Source: Pseudooceanicola onchidii (GTDB lineage Bacteria > Pseudomonadota > Alphaproteobacteria > Rhodobacterales > Rhodobacteraceae). Taken from it: 64,000 bases of DNA. Location: assembly GCF_004959925.1 (NCBI RefSeq), contig NZ_SPUW01000001.1, forward strand, positions 186,001 to 250,000. The letters are read 5' to 3'. The position numbers and the translations under genes were made by a program. Below, one piece after another: positions 46,969 through 56,722 of the stretch (positions are counted from its first letter, which is position 1; each line of letters begins with the position of its first letter). The notes beneath the pieces are model-generated. The model was not told where the DNA came from. It saw only the letters and a program-made list of their open reading frames with translations, and ran no database searches.

Positions 46969-47288
46969 GCGTCGGACTGGCAGAACAGCCGGTGCAGCAG
47001 GCCGATCACTTCGGACGTGTTCTCATTAGCCAGGCTGTAATAAACCGTCTTGCCGTCCCGGCGGGTGGCGACGAAACCCTCTTCGCGCAGCCGCGCCAGC
47101 ATCTGGCTGACCGCCGCCTGCCGCATGTCCAGCAGCGCCTCAAGCTCACCGACCGATTTCTCGCCGCTGCCCAGGTGGCACAGGATCATCAGCCGTCCCT
47201 CGTGCGCCAGCGTCTTCAGGAAGGCCGCCGCGCTTTGCGCGTTCTCGGCCATGTCACTGGGGTTAACGGGGATCTGCAGGTCAGCCAA
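46965..47288 (-). CDS. ArsR family regulator, two-cysteine SqrR/BigR-like
   Basis: 107 residues. Start is a TTG at 47288 with AGGAGG eight bases upstream; the first ATG, 12 codons on, has none. Winged helix: SVGELEALLDMRQAAVSQMLARLREEGFVATRRDGKTVYY. Cysteines C37 (LMILCHL) and C103 (LFCQSDA) are 66 residues apart. That equals the spacing I recall for the C41/C107 pair of Rhodobacter SqrR, which forms a persulfide bridge, and flanking residues also resemble BigR. A sulfide- or redox-responsive repressor is a reasonable inference, though no sqr or sulfurtransferase gene is near. Confidence 0.85.
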   Translation of the reverse strand: MADLQIPVNPSDMAENAQSAAAFLKTLAHEGRLMILCHLGSGEKSVGELEALLDMRQAAVSQMLARLREEGFVATRRDGKTVYYSLANENTSEVIGLLHRLFCQSDA

Positions 47289-47353
47289 ACTCGGGTCCTC
47301 CTGGGCGTCTTGCGGCTTCTACCATGTCGCATGTGGCTTGGCGAGACTTCGGG

Positions 47354-48577
47354 TCAGTCCCGGGGGGCGCCCCCCTGGAAATGGTTGGCCTGGACGTAAT
47401 CGCAGGGCTCTTCCTGCATGCCCAGATGCAGCGCCGTGCCGGTGTAGGGATGCGTGCGGGCCAGGTCCTCGTCGATCTCGATGCCAAGACCCGGGGCCTC
47501 GGGCGGACGGACATGGCCCTCCTCGACCGTGATGCCGCCCCGGATCAGGTCGGCGTGGAACGCCGTCTCAATGGTTTCGATCATCAGCAGGTTTGGGGTC
47601 GACGCCGCGAGGTGCACGTTCGCCGCCCATTCGACCGGTCCGGCATAAAGGTGCGGCGCGATCTGGGCCCCGGCCACTTCGGCAAGGGTGGCGATCTTCT
47701 TGCCCTCCCAGATGCCGCCCGCACGGCCGAGCGCGGGTTGCAGGATCCGCACCCCCGCCCGCAGCAGGGCCGAGAATTCCTGCTTGGTGGTCAGCCGTTC
47801 GCCGGCGGCAACCGGGATCGACGTCGCACGGGCGACGGCGGCGATGGCATCCATGTCATCCGGCGGCACGGGTTCCTCGAACCACAGCGGGTCATGGGGC
47901 GCGATGGCCTGCGCCATGCGGATGGCGCCGTCGGGGGTGAACTGGCCGTGCGTGCCGAACAGCAGGTCCGCCCGGGTGCCCACGGCGGCGCGGATCGCGG
48001 CGCAGAACCGCGCCGACAGGTCGATGTCCGACAGGGCGGGCATATGGCCGCCCCGGATCGTGTAGGGCCCGGCCGGGTCGAACTTGACCGCCGTATAGCC
48101 ACGCGCGACCAGATCACGCGCGCTCTCGGCGGCCATGTCGGGCGAGGACCAGAAGGCTGAGATCTCGTGCTCGGGCAGGGGGTAGAGGTAGGAATAGGCC
48201 CGCAGCCGGTCGTTCATCTTCCCGCCCAGCAGCGCCCAGACCGGCCGGTCGCGGTCCTTGCCGAGGATATCCCAGCAGGCGATCTCGAGCCCCGAAAAGG
48301 CGCCCATCACGGTCAGGTCGGGACGTTGCGTGAACCCCGAGGAATAGGCGCGGCGGAACATCAGCTCGATGTTTTCGGGCGACGTGCCCGCCATGTGCCG
48401 GTCAAAGACATCCCGGATGACGGCTGTCATCGCCTCGGGTCCGACCGAGGCGGCATAGCATTCACCCCAGCCCGTCACCCCGGTGTCCGTCGTCAGCTTG
48501 ACCAGGATCCAGTAGCGCCCGCCCCAGCCCGGTGCGGGCGGGGCGGTGACGATGATATCGAGATCCTGAAGTTTCAT
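47354..48577 (-). CDS. Mandelate racemase/muconate lactonizing enzyme family (enolase superfamily)
   Basis: 407 residues from ATG 48577, AGGAGA upstream. Capping domain first, then the barrel: GYTAVKFDP (second-strand lysine), a GTHGQFTPDG stretch where family members have the first metal aspartate, WFEEPVPPDD (glutamate ligand), PVAAGERLTTKQEF (glutamate) and QIAPHLYAGPV (histidine region). The family abstracts the alpha-proton of a carboxylate; sugar-acid dehydratases are the commonest members. GTHGQ in place of DxN suggests a particular branch, so the substrate is left open. A 65-bp gap separates it from the ArsR start on the same strand. Confidence 0.85.
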   Translation of the reverse strand: MKLQDLDIIVTAPPAPGWGGRYWILVKLTTDTGVTGWGECYAASVGPEAMTAVIRDVFDRHMAGTSPENIELMFRRAYSSGFTQRPDLTVMGAFSGLEIACWDILGKDRDRPVWALLGGKMNDRLRAYSYLYPLPEHEISAFWSSPDMAAESARDLVARGYTAVKFDPAGPYTIRGGHMPALSDIDLSARFCAAIRAAVGTRADLLFGTHGQFTPDGAIRMAQAIAPHDPLWFEEPVPPDDMDAIAAVARATSIPVAAGERLTTKQEFSALLRAGVRILQPALGRAGGIWEGKKIATLAEVAGAQIAPHLYAGPVEWAANVHLAASTPNLLMIETIETAFHADLIRGGITVEEGHVRPPEAPGLGIEIDEDLARTHPYTGTALHLGMQEEPCDYVQANHFQGGAPRD

Positions 48578-48699
48578 CGCGCGTCTCTCCTGCTGTGCCG
48601 TGGTGCCGGGCCACGATATGGCCTGAGACCCGGGTGGCAAGGTCGAAGCGAACCGTTGGCAACACGGACGCCTGCAGGACCGGTCAGGCCAAAGGAAAA

Positions 48700-48722
48700 G
48701 GGCCGCCCTGGCAAGGCGGCCC
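48700..48722 (-). terminator. Rho-independent terminator of the alcohol dehydrogenase gene
   Basis: GGGCCGCC (48700-48707) and GGCGGCCC (48715-48722) form a perfect 8-bp stem, loop CTGGCAA. Read on the minus strand it is followed by TTTTCC. It lies 51 bases beyond the dehydrogenase stop. Confidence 0.85.
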
Positions 48723-48773
48723 CTGATGCGATCCGATGCCATGTGCCGCGACGGCGGCGCGCTGACCAAGATC

Positions 48774-49859
48774 CTATTTCATCATGATGACGTTGCGCCG
48801 GGCCGCGCCGGATTTCGTGTCCGCGATCGCCTCGTTGATCTGATCCAGCGTCCAGCGGCCCGAGATCAGTTCGTCCAGCTTCAGGCGGCCCTGCTGGTAC
48901 ATGTCGATGATCCACGGGATGTCGCGCTTCACCACGACGTCACCCATCATCGACCCGACGATGCCCTGGCCCTGATTGGCCATCATCAGCGGCGAATAGG
49001 ACGACACCTTGTCGCCATGCGGCAGGCCGACCATCACCACGCGGCCCCCCTGGCCCAGGTAGCGCGGCGCCTGATCATAGACCTGCGCGACACCGACCGT
49101 GACCAGCACGACGTCGGCGCCATGGCCGAGGATCTTCTTGACCTCGGCCCAGGGTTTGCCCTCGGCCAGAACCGTATCGGTCGCGCCGAATTCCTTTGCG
49201 ACCTCAAGCTTGTCGGCCAGCATGTCCACGGCAACGACGCGACGGGCGCCGGCAATCTTGGCCCCCTGGATCGCGTTCAGGCCAACGCCGCCCGCGCCGA
49301 TCACCACCACGTCCTGTCCGACCTGGATGTCCGCCGTAAAGACCGCCGCGCCCACGCCCGTGATGACACCGCACGAGATCAGCGATGCCACGTCCTTGGC
49401 CATGTCGCCGGGGATCACGCAGATCTGCGATTGGTCCACGACAACCTTGTCGGCAAAGGCGCCCGAGGCCATCGCCTGGTAGATCGGGCTGCCGTCCTTG
49501 TCGGAAATCGGCGACCCCGCCATGTTGTCCTTGGGCGTCGAACAGATCGTCGGCTTGCCGGACTGGCACGGGGTGCAATGACCGCAGGCGTGGATCAGGG
49601 TAACGCAGACGCTGTCGCCCGCCGTGATGCCATGCACACCGTCCCCGACCCGGGTCACGACGCCCGCCGCCTCGTGTCCGTAGACCGCCGGAAGCGCGCC
49701 GCCGAAGCCGCCCTGCCAGAACGAGATGTCGGAATGGCACACCGCGACGGCCTCGATCTCGACCTCGACCTCGCCGGTTTCGGGCGCGCGAAGCTGCACC
49801 TCTTCGATGGTCAGGGGCGCGTTGTTTTCGCGACAGACAGCGGCGCGGATGGTTTGCAT
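48774..49859 (-). CDS. Zinc-dependent alcohol dehydrogenase (MDR superfamily)
   Basis: 361 residues. Catalytic zinc ligands C41, H62 and E63 (CHSD; YGHEAAG); structural zinc cysteines C92, C95, C98 and C106 (ACGHCTPCQSGKPTIC). NAD-binding GAGGVGLNAIQGAK with an acidic AVD (D-M-L) at the strand end indicates NAD rather than NADP. Resembles class III-type (glutathione-dependent) and aryl-alcohol enzymes, but the substrate is not decided. It has its own upstream operator-like palindrome and sits between the pca operon and the enolase-family gene. Confidence 0.92.
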   Translation of the reverse strand: MQTIRAAVCRENNAPLTIEEVQLRAPETGEVEVEIEAVAVCHSDISFWQGGFGGALPAVYGHEAAGVVTRVGDGVHGITAGDSVCVTLIHACGHCTPCQSGKPTICSTPKDNMAGSPISDKDGSPIYQAMASGAFADKVVVDQSQICVIPGDMAKDVASLISCGVITGVGAAVFTADIQVGQDVVVIGAGGVGLNAIQGAKIAGARRVVAVDMLADKLEVAKEFGATDTVLAEGKPWAEVKKILGHGADVVLVTVGVAQVYDQAPRYLGQGGRVVMVGLPHGDKVSSYSPLMMANQGQGIVGSMMGDVVVKRDIPWIIDMYQQGRLKLDELISGRWTLDQINEAIADTKSGAARRNVIMMK

Positions 49860-49920
49860 GAGATCCTCCCGTATTCGTGCAAAGCGTGACTCGTCCCGCG
49901 CAGCTTAGGCAAGCGCGAAA

Positions 49921-49950
49921 CGGAATTCCACTATCCGGAAAGAATTTCCG
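49921..49950. promoter_or_regulatory. IclR-type operator candidate between pcaB and the alcohol dehydrogenase
   Basis: TTCC-N7-GGAA at 49926-49940, within a 30-bp imperfect palindrome whose outer arms are CGGAA and TTCCG (49921-49950). IclR-family sites often take the form TTCC(N7)GGAA. It lies 62 bases upstream of the dehydrogenase start. No IclR-family gene was seen in the window. Confidence 0.4.
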
Positions 49951-49955
49951 CTGCG

Positions 49956-51284
49956 TCAGATGGCCCGGGCGCGTGTGGCGAAGGCGCGGGCCTGCGCGGG
50001 GGCGTCGCCCATCTGGCCGACGGCCCCGAAGACGGGGCTCAGGTCGATCTGTGGAAAGGCGTCGCGCGCGGCGGTTTCCAGATCGCCCCCGTCCGCGATC
50101 ACCGCCTTGCACAGCCTTTTGACCTCGGCCTGCGCGTCGGGGCGGGCCATGTGCGAGGACAGATGAAAGCTCAGCGCCTCGGCCTGCATCAGTCCCTGCG
50201 ACGCGCCAAAGGCCGCCCGCATCGCCTCGCGCTGCGGCTGCAGCCCCGGGGCCATCTTGCGCGCGGTCTGAACGGCGGACGCGGTGGCAAGGCACAGCTG
50301 CGGCAGCACCATCCATTCGGTGAACCAGGCCGCCCCGTCGCGTTCCTGCCGCGCCATGCCGGCGCCCGACAGCGTGGCGTTCAGCCCGACAGCCTGCCGC
50401 GCCACGGCCACCATGACCGAGGGCTGCACTGGGTTCTGTTTCTGCGGCATGGTCGATGATCCGCCGGCCGTGCCAAGCCGTACCTCGCCCACGCCCGACT
50501 GGGCCATCAGCGTCACGTCCTCGCCCATCTTGCCAAGCGCCACGGCGACGCGCGTCAGCCAGGCGGCGATGCGCAGCACCGGCCCCCGGTCCGAATGCCA
50601 GCTGCGGCCCGGATCACCCAGCCCCAGCCCCTTGGCCAGCGCCGCGCGCAGGGCAGGGGCCTGATCGCCCCAGACCGACCCTGTGCCCGCCGCGCCCGAC
50701 AGCGACACCAGCAGCGACGAAGCCCGCAGCGCCGGCAGCTCGGCCAGCGCATCCAGCAGCGGATTGCCCCATTCGGCCACGACCGATCCGAAACTGACCG
50801 GCGTCGCATATTGTCCATAGGTCCGGCCCGCCATGGGCAGATCGGCGTGATCCTCGGCCAGGGTGGCAAGCGCGCGCAACACGTCCCGAAGGCCATCTTC
50901 GACCAGGCCCAGCAATTGGCGCAGACGCAGCATCAGCCCGCTGTCCACGATATCCTGCGAGGTCGCGCCCCAGTGCAGGTACTGCGCGTGTTCCGGCGCC
51001 TGCATCGCGCTGCGAAAGGCGGTGACAAGCCCCGGCACCGGCACGCCATTGGTGGCCGCCGGGTCGCCCAGCCCGCCGGGATCCAGCGGGATCTCAAGCG
51101 TGGCGCGGTGGATCGCGGCGGCGCTCAGCTCGGGGATGATCCCCAGACCGCCCTGCGCCTTGGCCAGTGCGCCTTCGACGATCAGCATGGCGCGGACCTC
51201 GGCGCTGTCAGTGAACAGCTTCGAGGCCTCGCCCGCGTCAAAAAGCTTGTGATAGATCGCGCTGTCGTGGACCGATCCCGCCAT
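49956..51284 (-). CDS. pcaB: 3-carboxy-cis,cis-muconate cycloisomerase
   Basis: 442 residues, within the family range. Fumarase/aspartase superfamily signature GGSSTMPQKQNPVQPSV is present, preceded by AQSGVGEVRLGTA, with HWGATSQDIVDSG in the first half. It lactonises 3-carboxy-cis,cis-muconate to 4-carboxymuconolactone, after the PcaGH dioxygenase. Genomic context is a full protocatechuate set, so adenylosuccinate or argininosuccinate lyase is excluded. The start overlaps the hydrolase stop by one base (TAATG). Last gene of the operon. Confidence 0.93.
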   Translation of the reverse strand: MAGSVHDSAIYHKLFDAGEASKLFTDSAEVRAMLIVEGALAKAQGGLGIIPELSAAAIHRATLEIPLDPGGLGDPAATNGVPVPGLVTAFRSAMQAPEHAQYLHWGATSQDIVDSGLMLRLRQLLGLVEDGLRDVLRALATLAEDHADLPMAGRTYGQYATPVSFGSVVAEWGNPLLDALAELPALRASSLLVSLSGAAGTGSVWGDQAPALRAALAKGLGLGDPGRSWHSDRGPVLRIAAWLTRVAVALGKMGEDVTLMAQSGVGEVRLGTAGGSSTMPQKQNPVQPSVMVAVARQAVGLNATLSGAGMARQERDGAAWFTEWMVLPQLCLATASAVQTARKMAPGLQPQREAMRAAFGASQGLMQAEALSFHLSSHMARPDAQAEVKRLCKAVIADGGDLETAARDAFPQIDLSPVFGAVGQMGDAPAQARAFATRARAI

Positions 51285-51982
51285 TAGCCTGCCATCCTGA
51301 TCAAGTGTTCCGTCAGTTCCGCAGGCGCGGACAGGAAGGGCGAATGCCCCGTGTCGATCTGTGCCCGGTCGGTGATCGCCTGCGCCATCCGCAGCTGGTC
51401 CTGCGCCGGGATCACCCGGTCCGCGTCGCAGATCACCGCCGATTTCGCAACCCCGTCAAAGGCATCACCCAGCCGGATCGGATCACGGTGCGGCGCGGTC
51501 GGCTCGTAAGTGACCTGCGTCAGGGCCCAGTCCATCGCCGCCCGGTCGGCGCCGTTGTACAGCATTTCGCCCGCGCCGGGGGCGGTGGTGTCGAAGGAAT
51601 AGCTCAGCCGGTCCTCGGCACGGATGAACCGGGGTGCGGGCCGGTCGCCCGTGAGCGCCCCCATCAAACCGACGACCGTATCGCCGTCCTGCGGCACCAG
51701 GGCCGCGACGTAGATCAGCCGCGCGACGCGGTCAGGCGCAGCCTGCGCGGCCGCCGAAATCGACAGGCCGCCGGCCGAATGCCCGACCAGCACGGCCTTG
51801 CCCTCGTAGGCCGACAGGATCGCCGTCGCATGATCGACAAGGGTCAGGTCCGGCACGCCGCCGCCCCGGCCCGGCATGTCGATCGCCTGAACGGAATGTC
51901 CCCGCGCGTGCAGCGCAGGGACAATGTCACGCCAGCACCATGCGCCGTGGCAGGCGCCGTGCACGAGGATGAATTGAGCCAT
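51284..51982 (-). CDS. Alpha/beta hydrolase inserted in the pca operon
   Basis: 232 residues. FILVHGACHGAWCWRDIVPAL gives the oxyanion strand, VGHSAGGLSI the nucleophile elbow serine and DTGHSPFLS the catalytic histidine. This outline (HGACHGAWCW, GHSAGG) is that of the methylketone/hydroxynitrile-lyase/salicylate-esterase branch, not PcaD. The enol-lactonase PcaD is already present in the operon, so this is an extra enzyme, perhaps releasing a hydroxybenzoate or protocatechuate from an ester. It overlaps both neighbours by one base (TGATG with pcaG; TAATG with pcaB). Confidence 0.85.
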   Translation of the reverse strand: MAQFILVHGACHGAWCWRDIVPALHARGHSVQAIDMPGRGGGVPDLTLVDHATAILSAYEGKAVLVGHSAGGLSISAAAQAAPDRVARLIYVAALVPQDGDTVVGLMGALTGDRPAPRFIRAEDRLSYSFDTTAPGAGEMLYNGADRAAMDWALTQVTYEPTAPHRDPIRLGDAFDGVAKSAVICDADRVIPAQDQLRMAQAITDRAQIDTGHSPFLSAPAELTEHLIRMAG

Positions 51983-52581
51983 CAGATATCCAGAAACACC
52001 GTCTCCCGGTCGCCCTGAAGGACGACATTGAAGGTATACTGGCCATCGCCGGTCTTCTTGGCAATCAGGGTCTCGACCCGGTTGCCCTGTTCGATCCGGT
52101 TCAGCAGCGGGTCGGCGCTGTTGTCTTCGTCCTCGAAATAGATGCGGGTCTGAAGGCCGATGTTGATGCCCCGCGCCACGATCCAGAGAGAGATATGCGG
52201 CGCCTGCATCGCCCCGCCCCGCGCCTTCACTGCGCCCGGCTTGACGGTGCGCAGGGTGAACTTGCCGCTCTCGCTGTCCGCGGCGAACCGGCAGAAGCCG
52301 CTGACCTTCGGGTCCGCGCCATCCTGACCGGGAAACAGGCCGGCCGCATCCGGTTGCCAGCTTTCCAGCATGGCGTCGCGCAGCGCCCAGCCGGTGCCGT
52401 CAAAGACCTCTCCGGTGATCTCGATCACCTCGCCCTTGGCGCCCTCGGCAATCGGGCTTTCGCCGATCTCGATGTCATAGGCTCCGGCATTCCCGGCATA
52501 GGTCGGCATGCAACCGATGTGGACGTAGGGCCCTGCGGTCTGCGAGGGCGATTCCACCAGCGTGTCGAGTTTCTGCACCAT
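51982..52581 (-). CDS. pcaG: Protocatechuate 3,4-dioxygenase, alpha subunit
   Basis: 199 residues. N-terminal SPSQTAGPYVHIG is the family signature. The intradiol barrel follows (IEITGEVFDGTGWALRDAMLESWQPDAAGLF), but iron ligands are absent, as expected for the alpha subunit. It pairs with PcaH to open protocatechuate between the hydroxyls, giving 3-carboxy-cis,cis-muconate. One base separates it from pcaH, and its stop overlaps the hydrolase start. Confidence 0.95.
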   Translation of the reverse strand: MVQKLDTLVESPSQTAGPYVHIGCMPTYAGNAGAYDIEIGESPIAEGAKGEVIEITGEVFDGTGWALRDAMLESWQPDAAGLFPGQDGADPKVSGFCRFAADSESGKFTLRTVKPGAVKARGGAMQAPHISLWIVARGINIGLQTRIYFEDEDNSADPLLNRIEQGNRVETLIAKKTGDGQYTFNVVLQGDRETVFLDI

Positions 52582-52582
52582 C

Positions 52583-53320
52583 TCACATCCCCTCGAGCTT
52601 GTTTTCGAACATGGTCTGGCGGCGGCCGCGCAGCACGATGTCGAACTTGTAGGCCAGGAAATCCATCGGCCGGGCCTTGGCCATGTCCAGGGGCGCGACC
52701 AGCGTGTCCAGCTGGCTGCGATCCTTAACCGTCGCCGCGATCGGGCAGCGGTAGATCAGCGGATCGCCTTCGAAATACATCTGGCTGATCAGGCGTTGGC
52801 CGAACGAATGCCCGAAGATCGAGAAGTGGATGTGCATCGGCCGCCAGTCGTTGCCCCGGTTGGGCCAGGGATAGGCGCCGGGGCGGATCGTCAGGAATTC
52901 ATAGAACCCGTTCTCGTCGGTGATCGTCCGGCCGCAGCCGCCGAAGTTGGGATCGAGCGGGGCAAAGTAGGTGTCCTTCTTGTGCCGATAGCGTCCGCCG
53001 GCATTCGCCTGCCAGATCTCGACCAGCGCGTTCGGCACGGGCCGCGCGTTTTCGTCCAGCACCCGGCCATGCACGAGGATGCGTTCCCCGACCGCCGGTG
53101 CCTTGCCGCGCGTCCAGTTCATGATCAGGTTGTTGTCCCATTCGCCCAGCACATCGTGGCCGAAGGTGGGGCCGGTTTCCTCGGAAGGGCCGGAGTCAAG
53201 CGACAGCAGCGACCAGCGCGGGCTGCGCGGAACGGACGTCTTGTAGTCGATGTCATAGGCGGGCGGGTGCACCGCGCGGTTGCGCGGGATCAGCGGGCCA
53301 AGGTCGTTGTGATCACTCAT
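52583..53320 (-). CDS. pcaH: Protocatechuate 3,4-dioxygenase, beta subunit
   Basis: 245 residues from ATG 53320, which lies inside the last codons of pcaC (8-base overlap). The non-heme iron ligands are recognisable: the tyrosine in AGGRYRHKKD, the tyrosine of GAYPWPNRGNDWRP and the HIH pair that follows. It carries the active site for intradiol cleavage of protocatechuate. Confidence 0.96.
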   Translation of the reverse strand: MSDHNDLGPLIPRNRAVHPPAYDIDYKTSVPRSPRWSLLSLDSGPSEETGPTFGHDVLGEWDNNLIMNWTRGKAPAVGERILVHGRVLDENARPVPNALVEIWQANAGGRYRHKKDTYFAPLDPNFGGCGRTITDENGFYEFLTIRPGAYPWPNRGNDWRPMHIHFSIFGHSFGQRLISQMYFEGDPLIYRCPIAATVKDRSQLDTLVAPLDMAKARPMDFLAYKFDIVLRGRRQTMFENKLEGM

Positions 53321-53699
53321 CGCCTGTCTCCTCAAGTTCGGCGTAGATCTCGCGCGCCAGTTTGAACGCGTGATTGGCGCGCGGCACCCCGGCATAGATC
53401 GCGACGTGGTGCAGCACCTCGCGGATGTCGTCCTTGGTGGCCGCGGTGTTCACGGTGGCGCGCAGGTGCAGTTCGAATTCCTCGAAGTTGCCAAGGCCCG
53501 CCAACAAAGCCAGCGTCAGCATCGACCGTTCGCGTTTGGTGATCGCATCCGACGACCAGACGGTGCCCCAGGCCCCTTCGGTGATCAGGTCGATGAACCC
53601 GGCGTTGAACGGATCCGACGTGCCTTGCGACTTGTTGACATGCGCCTCGCCCAGAACGGCGCGGCGGGTGGCTTCCCCTGCGGGGCGGCGGTCAGCCAT
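53313..53699 (-). CDS. pcaC: 4-carboxymuconolactone decarboxylase
   Basis: 128 residues from ATG 53699. The CMD/AhpD-like fold shows SDAITKRERSMLTLALLAGLGNFEEFELHLRATVN and DIREVLHHVAIYAGVPRANHAFKLA. It decarboxylates 4-carboxymuconolactone to 3-oxoadipate enol-lactone. It is a free-standing gene, not the PcaDC fusion (PcaL) found in some bacteria. Overlaps pcaD upstream and pcaH downstream by eight bases each. Confidence 0.95.
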   Translation of the reverse strand: MADRRPAGEATRRAVLGEAHVNKSQGTSDPFNAGFIDLITEGAWGTVWSSDAITKRERSMLTLALLAGLGNFEEFELHLRATVNTAATKDDIREVLHHVAIYAGVPRANHAFKLAREIYAELEETGDE

Positions 53700-54479
53700 G
53701 ACCCACCTCCTTGATGAAATCTGACAGAATGCGGGCGTAGTCTTCGGGTTTCTCGACGCAGGGCAGGTGGCCCGCACCGCGGATCAGCTCGAACTTCGAG
53801 CCGGGCACAAGATCGATGGTTTCGCGCACCAGGTCGGGCGGGGTCGATCCGTCCTCGGATCCGGCGATGCCCAGAACCGGCAGGCGCAGGCCCGAGGTCG
53901 GCGTGTAGAAATCCGTGCCCGAGATCGCCGCCGAACAGCCCGCATAGCCGTCGATTGTCTGGCGGATCAGCATGTTGCGCCAGGCAGCCAGTTCGTCGGT
54001 GTCGCGGAAGGCGCGGCCGAACCAGCGTTCCATCACCGCGTCTGCCAGGCTTTCGATGCCATCGCGGTTCACCGCGTCGATCCGGTCCTGCCACATCGAG
54101 GGCACGCCGATCTTGGCGGCCGAATTCGAGATCACCAGCGCCCGCACCAGGTCCATCCGCTTGACCGCCAGTCCCTGGCCGATCATGCCGCCGATCGACA
54201 GCCCGACGAACAGCGCATCCCGGACGCCGAGGTGATCCAGCAGGGCTTCGGCATCCTTCACCAGCCCGCCCATGGTGTAGGGCTGGGCCGTCGCATCGCT
54301 CAGCCCATGGCCGCGCTTGTCGTAGCGGATGTATTTCAGGCCCTGCGGCAGCAGTGGCAGCACCTTGTCCCACAGACGCAGGTCGGTGCCGAGCGAATTG
54401 GCAAAGACCACCGGCGCGCCGCTTGGGTCGCCATCGATCCGGTAGTTGACCCGGAACCCGTCTAGATCGGCAATCAGCA

Positions 54480-54480
<1 letters not shown>
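53692..54480 (-). CDS. pcaD: 3-oxoadipate enol-lactonase
   Basis: 262 residues from ATG 54480; its first base overlaps the pobA stop (TGATG). The nucleophile elbow is VGLSIGGMIGQG, the oxyanion region VFANSLGTDLRLWDKV and the catalytic histidine GAGHLPCVEKPEDYA. It hydrolyses the enol-lactone to 3-oxoadipate. pcaIJ and pcaF are not in the window, so the last steps are coded elsewhere. Confidence 0.95.
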
Positions 54481-55707
<1,227 letters not shown>

Positions 55708-55741
55708 ATTCGTCGCGGCACTGCAGCGCCGCGACGCGGGA

Positions 55742-56722
55742 TCAGGCCGGTCCGGCGTGGGTGATCAGCGACCGGCTGAACATCATCGGATCCACGTTGC
55801 CCCCCGAGACGACCGCGATCACGGCATCGCCCTCGATCTCGTCGCGGCGCAGAAGGGCGGCGGCCAGCGCGACGGCCCCGCCGGGTTCCGCCACCAGCTT
55901 GAGCCGCAGGAAGGCCTGCGCCATGGCATAGAGCGACTCGTCATCCGTCACGACCAGCCCCGGCCCACAGAGGCGTTTCATGATCGGAAAGGTCAGCTCT
56001 CCGGGTTCCGGCGTCACGATGGCGTCGCAGATCGACCCGCCCATGCGGTCGTTGCGCACGACCACGCCGCCCGACAGCGACCGCGTCGCATCGTCGAACC
56101 CGGCCGGTTCGACCGGACGCGCGCGCAATCCCGGCGCCTTCGCCTCAAGCGCCAGCGCGATGCCCGAGGTCAGGCCGCCCCCGCCGCAACAGACCAGCAC
56201 GTCGGCGGTGTTTACCCCGGCCTCGGCCGCCTGTTCGGCAATTTCCAGTCCCACGGTGCCCTGCCCGGCGATCACCAGCGGTTCGTCGTAGGGACGCACC
56301 AGCGTCAGCCCCAGCTCTTCGGCCAGCGCCTTGCCCTTTTCCTCGCGGCTTTCGGTTTCGCGGTCATAGAGCACCACCCGCGCCCCAAGCGCCTTGGTGT
56401 TCTCGCGCTTCAGCTCGGGCGCATCGGCGGGCATGAGGATGACGGCCGGCGCGCCATGCTGCGCCGCCGCCCAGGCCACGCCCTGCGCGTGGTTGCCGGA
56501 TGAATAGGCCATGACGCCCGCCTTGCGCACCTCGGGATCCATCGCGGAAATCGCCGACCAGGCACCGCGCGCCTTGAAGCTGCCGGTGTGTTGCAGGCAT
56601 TCCGGTTTGAGAAACACGCGGCGCCCCGCGATCTCGTCCAGGAAGGGAGAGGTGAGAAGCGGCGTGCGCCGCAGATGGCCGGAGAGCCGCCCCGCAGCGG
56701 CCTCGATCATCTCGATATTCAT
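55742..56722 (-). CDS. Threonine/serine dehydratase, PLP fold type II
   Basis: 326 residues. PLP lysine K50 in TGSFKARGA, the SSGNHAQG loop and a glycine phosphate-binding stretch VCCGGGGLTSGIAL. There is no C-terminal regulatory ACT domain, so it is the catabolic/short type (threonine dehydratase, serine racemase and beta-hydroxyaspartate dehydratase share it). The hydrolase stop... of this strand order overlaps its ATG side: the dehydratase is the last gene, and its ATG overlaps the upstream hydrolase stop by four bases (ATGA). Confidence 0.88.
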   Translation of the reverse strand: MNIEMIEAAAGRLSGHLRRTPLLTSPFLDEIAGRRVFLKPECLQHTGSFKARGAWSAISAMDPEVRKAGVMAYSSGNHAQGVAWAAAQHGAPAVILMPADAPELKRENTKALGARVVLYDRETESREEKGKALAEELGLTLVRPYDEPLVIAGQGTVGLEIAEQAAEAGVNTADVLVCCGGGGLTSGIALALEAKAPGLRARPVEPAGFDDATRSLSGGVVVRNDRMGGSICDAIVTPEPGELTFPIMKRLCGPGLVVTDDESLYAMAQAFLRLKLVAEPGGAVALAAALLRRDEIEGDAVIAVVSGGNVDPMMFSRSLITHAGPA

